Source: Candidatus Woesearchaeota archaeon
GTDB lineage: Archaea > Nanobdellota > Nanobdellia > Woesearchaeales > JABGUJ01
Length of the DNA: 64,000 bases
Direction: 5' to 3'
NCBI GenBank assembly: GCA_018646625.1
Contig: JABGUJ010000004.1
Span: 1-64,000 of the forward strand
Shown: positions 24,945 to 33,445 of the stretch, in pieces
Position numbering within the stretch: the first letter of the stretch is position 1
How the letters are laid out: each line of letters opens with the position of its first letter
Made by a program: the position numbers and the translations under genes
The notes under the pieces: model-generated
What the model saw: only the letters and a program-made list of their open reading frames with translations
Told to the model about the DNA's origin: nothing
Database searches by the model: none

Positions 24945-25824
24945 ACACTTTTATCTTTTCACTCTTAATTCGCTTAATTAATATAGTTAAGTAAATATTA
25001 ACGGGGAATTTCTTAAGAACATAAATTAATTTACGAGTCTTATACGTTCTTTCTTTTTTTAATATTTCAATTAATTTGTTTTTCATCCTGGCCTTACTTA
25101 CTGGAAACTTTGAATTAGCAACATAGCCTTTGAAGAACGATGTCTCAAGAGCTTTTAGCCCTTTTTTTGATAATATGATTCTTAAGATGAAGTTATATGG
25201 ATAAAAATTACGGGCAAACACTGCTAAGTCAAAATAGATACTTCCTTTCTGAAATGCGGGATCAAAGAGAAACATCTTATCTTTTTCAACGAACATCATA
25301 TTGTGGCCGCACAGATCTCCGAATAACTGAGTAATGGTTTCTTCTTTGACAGTTTTATGCCGATATTTTGTGTGGAATGCTGCAAGAAATTCTCCAAGTT
25401 CGAAAAATGTTCTTTTAAGCGACTTATTAAAGTAAAACTTGTTACAGTTCTCTACAAGATGTTTGCAAAACGAAGTTCCCTCAACATATTTCTGGATGAG
25501 TATTTTTTCTTTCAAATCCTTGGCTATTACATTTGGAGTAGTGATTTCTTTACTTCTAATCTTGTTTAATAAGTCTATAGTTTTTGTTTCTTCGATAAAT
25601 CTACTCTTGGCGGTGAACTTCCATTGATAATTCATATTTTTTTTAACAATAAACTTCTTTATGAAATACTTCTTGTTTTTTGTTGTCAGAGTATATGAGT
25701 CTGCGGCGTAACCTTCGTGATGAAGTTTAAACGTCACAATATCTTCATCTTTAATTCTAAGTAATTCTTTTATTCTCTTAATCAGTTCCGCTTTATTATT
25801 CCTATTCATTTGCTTGGAGTTCAC
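24937..25824 (-). CDS. APH-like kinase (first gene of the RtcB-like unit)
   Basis: 295 aa with a GTG start preceded by AGGTGATG. Phosphotransferase fold: N-lobe YFIKKFIVKK, hinge ILIQKYVEG, catalytic loop FGDLCGHN (HGDxxxxN with the His replaced by Phe, Asp and Asn kept) and metal-binding LFDPAF. It likely phosphorylates a small molecule or sugar. It leads the unit kinase / methyltransferase / RtcB-like / pseudokinase and is divergent from the Lrp regulator at 26025 across a 200-bp gap with several TATA-like elements. Confidence 0.72.
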   Translation of the reverse strand: MNSKQMNRNNKAELIKRIKELLRIKDEDIVTFKLHHEGYAADSYTLTTKNKKYFIKKFIVKKNMNYQWKFTAKSRFIEETKTIDLLNKIRSKEITTPNVIAKDLKEKILIQKYVEGTSFCKHLVENCNKFYFNKSLKRTFFELGEFLAAFHTKYRHKTVKEETITQLFGDLCGHNMMFVEKDKMFLFDPAFQKGSIYFDLAVFARNFYPYNFILRIILSKKGLKALETSFFKGYVANSKFPVSKARMKNKLIEILKKERTYKTRKLIYVLKKFPVNIYLTILIKRIKSEKIKVYE

Positions 25825-25926
25825 AAATCATCACCTATTGAGGAAATAATTTTTTTCTGGTATTAAAAAATTGCTACAACTATAATTTATAAGTAGTTGG
25901 GTGATATTAAAGCCACTATTTAAATC

Positions 25927-25960
25927 ATTAAGATATCTTAATCGATCTTAAATTTTAAGA
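25927..25960. promoter_or_regulatory. palindromic operators upstream of the Lrp/nonulosonate operon
   Basis: 25927-25942 is a perfect 16-bp palindrome, ATTAAGATATCTTAAT. 25946-25960 is a near-perfect one, TCTTAAATTTTAAGA. Both contain the TTAAGA half-site, which also recurs at 26018-26036. The spacing and the adjacent Lrp gene suggest autoregulation. Confidence 0.55.
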
Positions 25961-25990
25961 CGATACGCGATAATTGCCTTAAAAAACCAA

Positions 25991-25999
25991 AATATTTAA
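25991..25999 (+). promoter_or_regulatory. TATA box of the Lrp/nonulosonate operon
   Basis: ATATTTAAATATT is near-palindromic and about 28 nt before the ATG at 26025, implying a leaderless start. Confidence 0.55.
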
Positions 26000-26017
26000 A
26001 TATTATGCGGTCTTTTT

Positions 26018-26036
26018 TAAGATTATGGCGATCTTA
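26018..26036. promoter_or_regulatory. operator-like inverted repeat over the Lrp start codon
   Basis: TAAGAT (26018-26023) and ATCTTA (26031-26036) flank the ATG at 26025. Same half-site as the two palindromes 60-90 bp upstream; binding here would block transcription initiation of the leaderless mRNA. Confidence 0.5.
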
Positions 26037-26504
26037 GATGAAAAAAACTGTATGATCCTCAACCTCCTGCAAGAGGATTGTAGGATGTCCCTGACTGACA
26101 TGGCAAGGCGTGTGAATCTTTCTGTAGATTCTGTTAGAAAACGGCTGAAAAAACTGGAGGAACAAATTTATTTTTACCCTAAAGTACAGATAAGGCCTAG
26201 GATGCTTGGTTTTCCCAATATTGTGGATGTGAAGATAAAGCTGCGTGACTATGATGACAAAAAACTCAAACAATTTATTGATTATACTGTTAGTCATCCG
26301 CGTATAGCTGAAGTATTCTCGCTTTCAGGAGAATGGGATTTTACTTTAGTGATTATTTCTAAGGATCACGAAGATTTGGGAGAAATTACTGATGAGATAA
26401 GAAATAAGTTTGGAGCGATCATTACAGAATGGTCTGAGTCATTAACCAAAAAAGCATACAAATTTGAGGCATATGATGTCCTTAAGTTAAAGGGACACCA
26501 ATAA
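26025..26504 (+). CDS. Lrp/AsnC family transcriptional regulator
   Basis: 159 aa, the typical single-unit length. Winged HTH (about 5-55: ILNLLQEDCRMSLTDMARRVNLSVDSVRKRL) and a RAM/AsnC ligand domain (about 65-150: VKIKLRDYDDKKL...FSLSGEWDFTLVIISKDHEDL). It stands 15 bp before the CMP-sugar synthetase gene, as the first gene of the nonulosonate operon. The repeated TTAAGAT palindromes around its promoter suggest it regulates itself and this operon. Confidence 0.88.
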   Translation: MAILDEKNCMILNLLQEDCRMSLTDMARRVNLSVDSVRKRLKKLEEQIYFYPKVQIRPRMLGFPNIVDVKIKLRDYDDKKLKQFIDYTVSHPRIAEVFSLSGEWDFTLVIISKDHEDLGEITDEIRNKFGAIITEWSESLTKKAYKFEAYDVLKLKGHQ

Positions 26505-26519
26505 GACGGGTGAATTAAG

Positions 26520-27227
26520 ATGTACAATGGAAAGAAGATAATCGCCATAATACCTGCAAGAGGCGGATCAAAAAGAATTCCTAAAAAGAACGTTAAATTA
26601 TTGTGCGGGGAACCTCTTATCTCCTATACAATTAAGTGTGCTCTTTGTTCAAAATATATTGACAAAACCTATGTATCTTCGGATAGTGAAGATGTTCTAA
26701 ACATAAGTAAACATTTTGAAGTGGGTATCATAAAGAGGCCACCCGAATATGCTACCGATAAAGCAAAAAGCATTGATGTTATGAAACATGTATTATCATA
26801 TATACAAACTGAAGAGAACAACAACCCTGACATTGTTATCTTATTACAGCCCACGTCGCCTTTAAGAACGTCAGAAAAAGTTGATGATGCAATTAAGATA
26901 TTTGTCGATAATGGGGCTGATCGGGTGTTGTCCGTTACCAAAAGGCACATAGGTACTGAGTGGATTTTGAAAAAAGATCAGAACCAGCTCAAATTCAAGT
27001 TTGAGAACAATTTTGATAAAATAAGATCCCAAGATCAAGATGAGACTTATGAGATAAATGGGTCCATTCACCTTTTTTCGAGAGATGTGATTCTTAACTC
27101 GAAAAATTATGGGTGGGGGGATAAAGTATTTCCTATATGTATAGGTAAACTGGAAGCAGTAGATATAGATGATATGGACGATTTTTTAATTGCCGAAGCA
27201 TTGATGAAACGTAACAAAAGATCATAA
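26520..27227 (+). CDS. neuA: CMP-nonulosonate (acylneuraminate) cytidylyltransferase
   Basis: 235 aa. N-terminal IIPARGGSKRIPKKN pyrophosphorylase loop and LLQPTSPLR are diagnostic of NeuA/LegF/PseF enzymes. It activates sialic, legionaminic or pseudaminic acid with CTP for transfer. GGGTGA precedes the ATG, and the stop is 1 nt from the next start. Confidence 0.92.
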   Translation: MYNGKKIIAIIPARGGSKRIPKKNVKLLCGEPLISYTIKCALCSKYIDKTYVSSDSEDVLNISKHFEVGIIKRPPEYATDKAKSIDVMKHVLSYIQTEENNNPDIVILLQPTSPLRTSEKVDDAIKIFVDNGADRVLSVTKRHIGTEWILKKDQNQLKFKFENNFDKIRSQDQDETYEINGSIHLFSRDVILNSKNYGWGDKVFPICIGKLEAVDIDDMDDFLIAEALMKRNKRS

Positions 27228-27228
27228 A

Positions 27229-29211
27229 ATGAAAAAAGAAATTACTATCGAATCGAAAAAAATTGGAGAGATGAATTCTTGTTTTATAATAGCGGAAGCG
27301 GGTGTTAATCACAACGGAAGTTTTGCAACTGCAAAGAAATTAGTTGATGCGGCCGCAGACGCGGGAGCAGATGCCGTAAAATTTCAAACATATACTACTG
27401 AGAAACTAGTTACAAAGAATGTTGAAATGGCGGATTATCAAAAAGAGAATTTGAAAACAGATGGTAAACAAGTAGAGATGCTCAAAAATTTGGAATTGAG
27501 TTTAGATGATTTCAAGAGACTTAAACAATACTGTGATGGAAAGAATATTATCTTTCTATCCACACCCCATACAGAAGATGTGGTTGACTTTCTGGATACA
27601 ATTATGCCTGCTTACAAAATTAGCTCCGGAGACTTAACAAATCTGCCCTATTTAGAGAAACTCGCGAAGAAGAATAAGCCAATACTGCTAAGTACGGGTG
27701 CATCAACGCTTGATGAGGTGGAAGAAGCTGTTGATTTAATTAGTAAATCAAATTCCAACCTTATTTTATTACATTGCACTGTTAGCTATCCTTGTAAACG
27801 AGAAGATGTGAACTTGAGAGCAATGACGACTATGCATCAAAAGTTCGAGATTCCGACAGGTTATTCCGACCATACAGAAGGAATAAATATTCCTCTGATG
27901 GCCGTTAAATTAGGGGCTACAGTCATTGAAAAGCATTTTACTTTAGATAAAAACATGGACGGTCCAGATCATAAAATATCTTTAGATCCTTCTGAATTAA
28001 AAGAAATGGTTGAAAAAATAAGAAACAACGTTTTTCCAGAAGATGATGAGGTGGTTATGGGATCAAAAGATAAAAAGCCAACTGAATATGAAATTAACCT
28101 TAGAAAAATTGTTAGAAAAAGTATAGTAGCAAAACAAAATATTCGCAGCGGGGTCAGACTCACTGAAGATATGTTCGAGATAAAAAGACCTGGAACCGGA
28201 TTGGCTCCAAAAGAATTAAAGAACATATTAGGGCGAGAAGCACTAACAACTATTTCTGAAGGGGAATTAATAAGTAAATCTCAATTAAAGAAAAGAGTTT
28301 TGATCACCGGGGGCGCAGGGTTTATAGGGAGTTTCTTGATGAAAGAATTGGGAGTGAAGTATGATTTCATTTCATTAAGTTTGGATAATGGAAATGTAAA
28401 AACTGAGTTGAATGCTGAGTTTATTGATGGGAGTATACTTAACGAAGACATATTAAGAAAAGCCACGGAGAATATAGATGTAATACTTCACTTAGCGGGT
28501 GGTGGCGGCGAGGCCAGTTGTTTGAAAGATCCTGGGATGTCTGTTAAAGTCAATCTGCTCGGAACACAACTACTTATAAAATATGCAAAACTCAACAAAG
28601 TATCCAGAATAATATTTCCTTCAAGCATATATGCGTATACTACCTGTAAAGAGAAAAACTTACCTCTTAAAGAGAAGGACAAACTAGAACCCGATACATT
28701 TTATGGTAGTATAAAGGCTTCTTGTGAGGAAATGCTGCTAAACTCGGAAGTTAATTATGTTATATTTAGACTCGCGAATATTTATGGTGTGGGAAATAAG
28801 AATCATACTCGAGTTGGGGGTGCGGTTGGAAATTTTGTTAATGCCGTTGTGGACAACTCAGATATTACGGTATTTAACAAAGGGACAAACATAATTGACT
28901 ATCTCAATATATCCGATTTGATAATTCCATTTGAAAAAGCCATTAACGGGGAGTTGGATAATAATGTTTACAATCTAGGGGGTGGTTCACCCATTTCCAT
29001 ACTAAATCTGGCCGAATTAATTATAGAACTTGCGAGAAATAATAATCTAGATTACAAAAAGAACATTATTATGAAAATGAATGAATTGCCTACGTTGGCA
29101 GACTTATGGTTGGATATATCAAAAGCTGAGCGAGATTTTGATTGGAGACCACAAGTAGATTTTGAACGGGGTTTAAAAGACATGCTGAATTTTAAGAGGG
29201 GATTACGATGA
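27229..29211 (+). CDS. NeuB nonulosonate synthase fused to an SDR nucleotide-sugar epimerase/dehydratase
   Basis: 660 aa. Residues 1-265 are the NeuB TIM barrel (FIIAEAGVNHNG, VKFQTY, HCTVSYPC, GYSDHT, EKHFTLD). About 290-350 is the SAF antifreeze-like domain (KSIVAKQNIRSG...ITLxGR-type LGREAL). From about 355 a complete extended SDR begins (VLITGGAGFIG, SSIYAYTT, YGSIKA, NIYGVGN). NeuB condenses phosphoenolpyruvate with a HexNAc-type sugar. The SDR could make or modify the substrate sugar. NeuB enzymes are normally about 340-350 aa, so this is a fusion, with no stop between the domains. It overlaps the next gene by 4 nt. Confidence 0.9.
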   Translation: MKKEITIESKKIGEMNSCFIIAEAGVNHNGSFATAKKLVDAAADAGADAVKFQTYTTEKLVTKNVEMADYQKENLKTDGKQVEMLKNLELSLDDFKRLKQYCDGKNIIFLSTPHTEDVVDFLDTIMPAYKISSGDLTNLPYLEKLAKKNKPILLSTGASTLDEVEEAVDLISKSNSNLILLHCTVSYPCKREDVNLRAMTTMHQKFEIPTGYSDHTEGINIPLMAVKLGATVIEKHFTLDKNMDGPDHKISLDPSELKEMVEKIRNNVFPEDDEVVMGSKDKKPTEYEINLRKIVRKSIVAKQNIRSGVRLTEDMFEIKRPGTGLAPKELKNILGREALTTISEGELISKSQLKKRVLITGGAGFIGSFLMKELGVKYDFISLSLDNGNVKTELNAEFIDGSILNEDILRKATENIDVILHLAGGGGEASCLKDPGMSVKVNLLGTQLLIKYAKLNKVSRIIFPSSIYAYTTCKEKNLPLKEKDKLEPDTFYGSIKASCEEMLLNSEVNYVIFRLANIYGVGNKNHTRVGGAVGNFVNAVVDNSDITVFNKGTNIIDYLNISDLIIPFEKAINGELDNNVYNLGGGSPISILNLAELIIELARNNNLDYKKNIIMKMNELPTLADLWLDISKAERDFDWRPQVDFERGLKDMLNFKRGLR

Positions 29212-29897
29212 AAGTATGTATGCAACAACCTCAGTATATGCCCTACATTGGTTTTTTTCACAAATTAATGCTCAGCGATACTTGTGTCATTCTGGATGAT
29301 GTACAATATAGCAAAAATGACTTTTTTAATAGAAATAAAATAAAAACGGCTCAGGGGTGGTGCTGGCTGACAATACCTGTGGTTGCTAAGAATACTACTC
29401 TGATAAAAGATGTGAAAATAAACAACAGCATGAGCTGGAGAGAAAAACATTTTAAATCTATATTGTCAAACTATAAAAAAGCACCCTTCTTTGATGAACA
29501 CATAAATTTCTTTGAGAGTTTGTATAAAAAAGAATGGTCGGATTTGACTGACTTAAATATGGGAATAATTAATTACATTTGTGAACAGTTGGAGATTTCC
29601 ATTAAATTCATAAGATCTTCTAGCCTGGGTGTATTATCTACTAAGACCGAGAGATTGATAGATATATGTAAAAAACTCGATGCCGATACTTACATTTCAG
29701 GAACAGGCGCTAAGAATTATATGAAAGATGAACTTTTCAAAGAGAACAAAATTGAACTCTTTTATCAAGATTTTGAACATCCTATCTATGATCAAAGATT
29801 TGGAGATTTTGAACAGTTTATGTCGGCGATTGATTTGCTTTTCAACAAAGGCCATAAGAGTATTGAAATAATTAAAAATTCGGGGAGGGGATCCTAA
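29208..29897 (+). CDS. WbqC-like family protein
   Basis: 229 aa. N-terminal QQPQYMPYIGFFHKL, the LDDVQYSKNDFFNRNKIK segment and SGTGAKNYM are the family's hallmarks. WbqC-like proteins occur in O-antigen and nonulosonate loci, where they are thought to modify amino sugars; the reaction is not established. Overlaps neighbours by 4 nt and 1 nt. Confidence 0.85.
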   Translation: MKVCMQQPQYMPYIGFFHKLMLSDTCVILDDVQYSKNDFFNRNKIKTAQGWCWLTIPVVAKNTTLIKDVKINNSMSWREKHFKSILSNYKKAPFFDEHINFFESLYKKEWSDLTDLNMGIINYICEQLEISIKFIRSSSLGVLSTKTERLIDICKKLDADTYISGTGAKNYMKDELFKENKIELFYQDFEHPIYDQRFGDFEQFMSAIDLLFNKGHKSIEIIKNSGRGS

Positions 29898-30532
29898 TGA
29901 AAGTTTTAGTAATATGTGCGCATCCTGATGATGAAGTAATTGGATGCGGGGGAACAATTGCCAAGCACACCAAAGATGGAGATGAGGTATATGTGTGCAT
30001 AGTTAGTGAAGGGGTCTCTGGACAATATGATCATGAAGGGATGATAGAAGAACGAAGAAAACATGCCAATGAGGTGCAGAAGTTACTGAATATAAAGAAA
30101 TACTTTTTCTTTGATTTTCCTGATGTTAAACTAGACACAATACCTCAATTGGAGATTAACAAAACAATTGAGTCTGTAATTCAGCAAGTAAAGCCGGATA
30201 TTGTATATACTCATGATGGTAATGATTTGAATTCTGATCACCAAATTGTATCTAATTCAACTCTTGTTGCATGCAGACCTTTACGAGCCAAATTTATTAA
30301 AAAAATATTATTTTACGAGATTTTTGGATCCACCAAACAGTTTAATCCAAATTATTATGTAGATTTAACAGATGATTTTGATAAAAAACTAACTGCCTTA
30401 TCAAAATATGAAACAGAGGTAGATGCACAAACAAGATCCTTAGAGACGATACGAAAACTAGCGGCCTTCAGGGGTTGTGAGATCAACACATCTCTTGCAG
30501 AGGCATTTAGGATTTTCAGAGAGATAAAATGA
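29897..30532 (+). CDS. PIG-L/LmbE family N-deacetylase
   Basis: 211 aa. Zinc-site motif AHPDDEVIGCGG at the N-terminus, and DLNSDHQIV carrying the third ligand His. The family removes acetyl groups from GlcNAc-containing substrates. In this operon it could free an amino group on the nonulosonate or its precursor for a new acyl or amidino substituent. Start and stop overlap the neighbouring genes. Confidence 0.88.
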   Translation: MKVLVICAHPDDEVIGCGGTIAKHTKDGDEVYVCIVSEGVSGQYDHEGMIEERRKHANEVQKLLNIKKYFFFDFPDVKLDTIPQLEINKTIESVIQQVKPDIVYTHDGNDLNSDHQIVSNSTLVACRPLRAKFIKKILFYEIFGSTKQFNPNYYVDLTDDFDKKLTALSKYETEVDAQTRSLETIRKLAAFRGCEINTSLAEAFRIFREIK

Positions 30533-31674
30533 TGAGAAAAATTGTTGTAGTAACCGGTTCTAGAGCGGAGTATGGGTTATTAAAACCTGTCATGCTTAGA
30601 ATTAAAGAACACCACGACGCTGAACTAGTTGTGATAGCGACAGGTATGCATATGATGAGATCTAAGGGCAATACCATTGACGAAATTAAGAAGGATTTTT
30701 CAATTGGGGCTGAAGTTGATATGGGGATGGCAGACGACCAAGCACAAACTTTGATTAGATCACTCGGGATAGGAATAGAAAAGTTAGTTGAAGTGTTAGC
30801 AAGGATAAAGCCTGATATTGTATTAGTTCTGGGAGATAGAAATGAAGCTCTTGCAGCGGCTATAACTGCATCACAATTGATGATTCCTGTGGCTCACATT
30901 CACGGAGGGGACTTGACGAACAGTGGTACCATTGACGAATCAATAAGATATGCCATTACTGATTTCAGTCATATACATTTTGCGGCAACAGAAAAAAGTG
31001 CCGAAAGATTGAAAAAAGTAGGTGAGGAGCAATGGAGGATACATGTGACCGGATCTCCAGCTATAGACGCAATTAATTCTATTAATTATATGTCGCGGGA
31101 AGAGATCATGGATAAGTTTAATTTAGATGCAAACAAAAAATTCACCGTATTGATACATAACCCGGTTACAATAGATCCTGAGGGATCTTTTGAAGATTTA
31201 AAAGTTGAACTTGATACTTTGTCTAAGATGGATATTCAAGCTGTTATAATATATCCAAATGCGGATCGTGGTTCAGAAAGAATGATAAATTTGATTGATT
31301 CTTATGAGGACGTATCCACTTTTAAAATACACAAAAATATACCTCACAATGATTTTTTAAATCTACTTAAATATGCTGCATTTTTGATTGGAAACTCAAC
31401 ATCTGGCATAATCGAGGCTCCATCCTTAAATATTCCCGTCATAAATGTGGGGGAACGACAAACTGGAAGAGAATATTTTGGTTACGTGAAATTTATTAAA
31501 TCTGATTCCGCATGCATAAAAAAAGAAATCAATCAAATATTAGATGGGTCCTTCAGTTATCCTGAGACTAATAATCCTTATGGTGATGGATCGACTTCAG
31601 AAAAAATAGTACAAATACTAATGAACGAGAATCTTGATGGAGATATATTAAAGAAAAGGAAGTGTTTATTATGA
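30529..31674 (+). CDS. neuC: hydrolysing UDP-GlcNAc-type 2-epimerase (NeuC/LegG type)
   Basis: 381 aa. TGSRAEYGLLKPV at the N-terminus is typical of NeuC/LegG/PseG-like epimerases rather than WecB. Further motifs: VLGDRNEALAAA, HIHGGDLTNSGTIDE, SHIHFAATEKSAERL, VTGSPAIDAI and NSTSGIIEAPSL. It converts the UDP-sugar to a free 2-epimeric sugar used by NeuB. Overlaps PIG-L and NeuD genes by 4 nt. Confidence 0.92.
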   Translation: MMRKIVVVTGSRAEYGLLKPVMLRIKEHHDAELVVIATGMHMMRSKGNTIDEIKKDFSIGAEVDMGMADDQAQTLIRSLGIGIEKLVEVLARIKPDIVLVLGDRNEALAAAITASQLMIPVAHIHGGDLTNSGTIDESIRYAITDFSHIHFAATEKSAERLKKVGEEQWRIHVTGSPAIDAINSINYMSREEIMDKFNLDANKKFTVLIHNPVTIDPEGSFEDLKVELDTLSKMDIQAVIIYPNADRGSERMINLIDSYEDVSTFKIHKNIPHNDFLNLLKYAAFLIGNSTSGIIEAPSLNIPVINVGERQTGREYFGYVKFIKSDSACIKKEINQILDGSFSYPETNNPYGDGSTSEKIVQILMNENLDGDILKKRKCLL

Positions 31675-32309
31675 CGCGTATTATGGTGATCGGGGCCGGG
31701 GGGCAAGCAAAAGTAACATTGGATTACTTAGAATCTAGCAAAAGCCAAGTTATTGGTTTGTTAGATGATGATGTTTCTCTGAAAGGACAAAAAGTAAATG
31801 GAATAAGCGTGTTGGGTGCAATAAGAGACATAGTGAAATTTAAGACTGAATTTGATGAATGTATGGTATCTTTCGGCGATAATAAATTAAGATGTGAAAC
31901 TGTAAGTCTTGTTAAAGAACTGCTGCCAGAAATTAAATTTGCATCGATAATTCATCCAACAGCATTTGTTTCAAAAAGGGCGTCAATAGGGGACGGATCT
32001 ATAATTGGCATAGGTGCCATGGTTTGTACAAATACAAAAATTGGGGAGCATAATATAATTAATGACGGTGCCATTATTGAGCATGACTGCGTTCTAGATG
32101 ATTTTGTTAATGTTGCACCCGGAGCTAAACTAGCCAGCACCATTAATATTGGGGAAAAAACATTTATAGGACTTGGAGCTTGCATAATCGAAGATTTGAA
32201 AATTGGTAAAAATAGCATTATAGGAGCAGGTGCGGTAGTATTGAAAAATATTCCTGATGGTGTACTCGCGGTTGGGATACCTGCAGAGGTAAAGAAGAAA
32301 AATGGTTGA
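31671..32309 (+). CDS. NeuD/PglD-type sugar O/N-acyltransferase (left-handed beta helix)
   Basis: About 212 aa. N-terminal PglD-like domain (MVIGAGGQAKVTLDYL, VIGLLDDD), then hexapeptide repeats with the catalytic EHDCVLDDFVNVAPGA. It acetylates an amino or hydroxyl group using acetyl-CoA, which fits the LegH or NeuD step. ATG 31671 overlaps the NeuC stop (ATGA); a GTG three codons earlier is less likely. Confidence 0.88.
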   Translation: MTRIMVIGAGGQAKVTLDYLESSKSQVIGLLDDDVSLKGQKVNGISVLGAIRDIVKFKTEFDECMVSFGDNKLRCETVSLVKELLPEIKFASIIHPTAFVSKRASIGDGSIIGIGAMVCTNTKIGEHNIINDGAIIEHDCVLDDFVNVAPGAKLASTINIGEKTFIGLGACIIEDLKIGKNSIIGAGAVVLKNIPDGVLAVGIPAEVKKKNG

Positions 32310-33435
32310 ATCATCTAAGACAGAAAAAGACAAATTTATACCCATTGCAAGACCTGATTTGCCTGATATGGGGGATATTAAAGAAGATATTGAGACAATA
32401 CTTAAGTCAGGGATGATAACGAATTACGAATTTGTAAGACGATTTGAGAAGAAAATAGCTGAATTTCTTAATGTAAAATATGCTGCTTGTGTTTCGAGTG
32501 GCACTAGTGCGCTAATGTTAGCAGCAAAAGCCCTTGACTTAAAGGGTGAAGTTATCGTACCTAGCTTTACATTCTCAGCAACAGCACATGCATTAGTGTG
32601 GTGCGGACTTAAACCAATTTTTGTTGATGCCGAAAGAGATACATTTAATATAGATATAGAAAAGGTAAAAGAAGCAATCACTCCGAGAACTTCTGCAATT
32701 GTTCCTGTACATGTTTTTGGAAATCCTTGTAAGATTGATGAACTTGAAAAGCTTTCAAAAGAAAATAATTTAAAACTTTTATTTGACTCCGCTCACGCGT
32801 TTGGCACGTCATTCAATGGAAAGAAAGTAGGTGGTTTTGGAGATGCGGAGATTTTCAGTTTAACTCCCACTAAAGTTTTAACTGCTGCAGAAGGTGGTGT
32901 TGTAACTACAAATAATAGGGAGACCTATGAACAAGTAGTGCTGGATAGAGAGTATGGAAAACAACCTAATTATGATTGTAAGACGATAGGAATCAGCGCC
33001 AGAATGGGCGAATTTAATGCAATTCTAGGAATACATAATCTTGCTAAGCTTGACGAGAATATAAAAAGAAGAAAGAAGTTATATGATTTTTATAAATCAG
33101 AATTAGAAGATGTTAAAGGGATTAGTTTTCAGAAAATAAACTCCTCGGCTCATTGTTCGATAAAAGATTTCGCGATAATCATTGATAAGAATCTTTTCGG
33201 CATTGATAGAGACGAGCTTGCTGAAGCTCTTACTGAAGAAAAAATAGGTTGGAGAAAATATTTTTATCCTCCTCTTCATAGGGAGACGGCATATGGAAAT
33301 ATGAACAACAGGGGAGACGCCCTACCAAATACTAACTTCATTTCTGATAATATTTTGAATCTTCCTTTTTTTACTGCTCTTAAAACAAATGATATAGTTA
33401 GGATCTGCAATGTGATCAAAAAATTACAACACTAG
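32302..33435 (+). CDS. DegT/DnrJ/EryC1-family sugar aminotransferase
   Basis: 377 aa, PLP fold type I. SSGTSALMLAAKAL binds phosphate, HVFGNP and LLFDSAHAFG hold the PLP Asp, and FSLTPTKVLTAAEGGVV holds the Schiff-base Lys. In legionaminate synthesis the LegC aminotransferase acts on the 4-keto sugar produced by the dehydratase encoded at 39124. Overlaps NeuD by 8 nt. Confidence 0.9.
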   Translation: MVESSKTEKDKFIPIARPDLPDMGDIKEDIETILKSGMITNYEFVRRFEKKIAEFLNVKYAACVSSGTSALMLAAKALDLKGEVIVPSFTFSATAHALVWCGLKPIFVDAERDTFNIDIEKVKEAITPRTSAIVPVHVFGNPCKIDELEKLSKENNLKLLFDSAHAFGTSFNGKKVGGFGDAEIFSLTPTKVLTAAEGGVVTTNNRETYEQVVLDREYGKQPNYDCKTIGISARMGEFNAILGIHNLAKLDENIKRRKKLYDFYKSELEDVKGISFQKINSSAHCSIKDFAIIIDKNLFGIDRDELAEALTEEKIGWRKYFYPPLHRETAYGNMNNRGDALPNTNFISDNILNLPFFTALKTNDIVRICNVIKKLQH

Positions 33436-33445
33436 GTGATAACAG

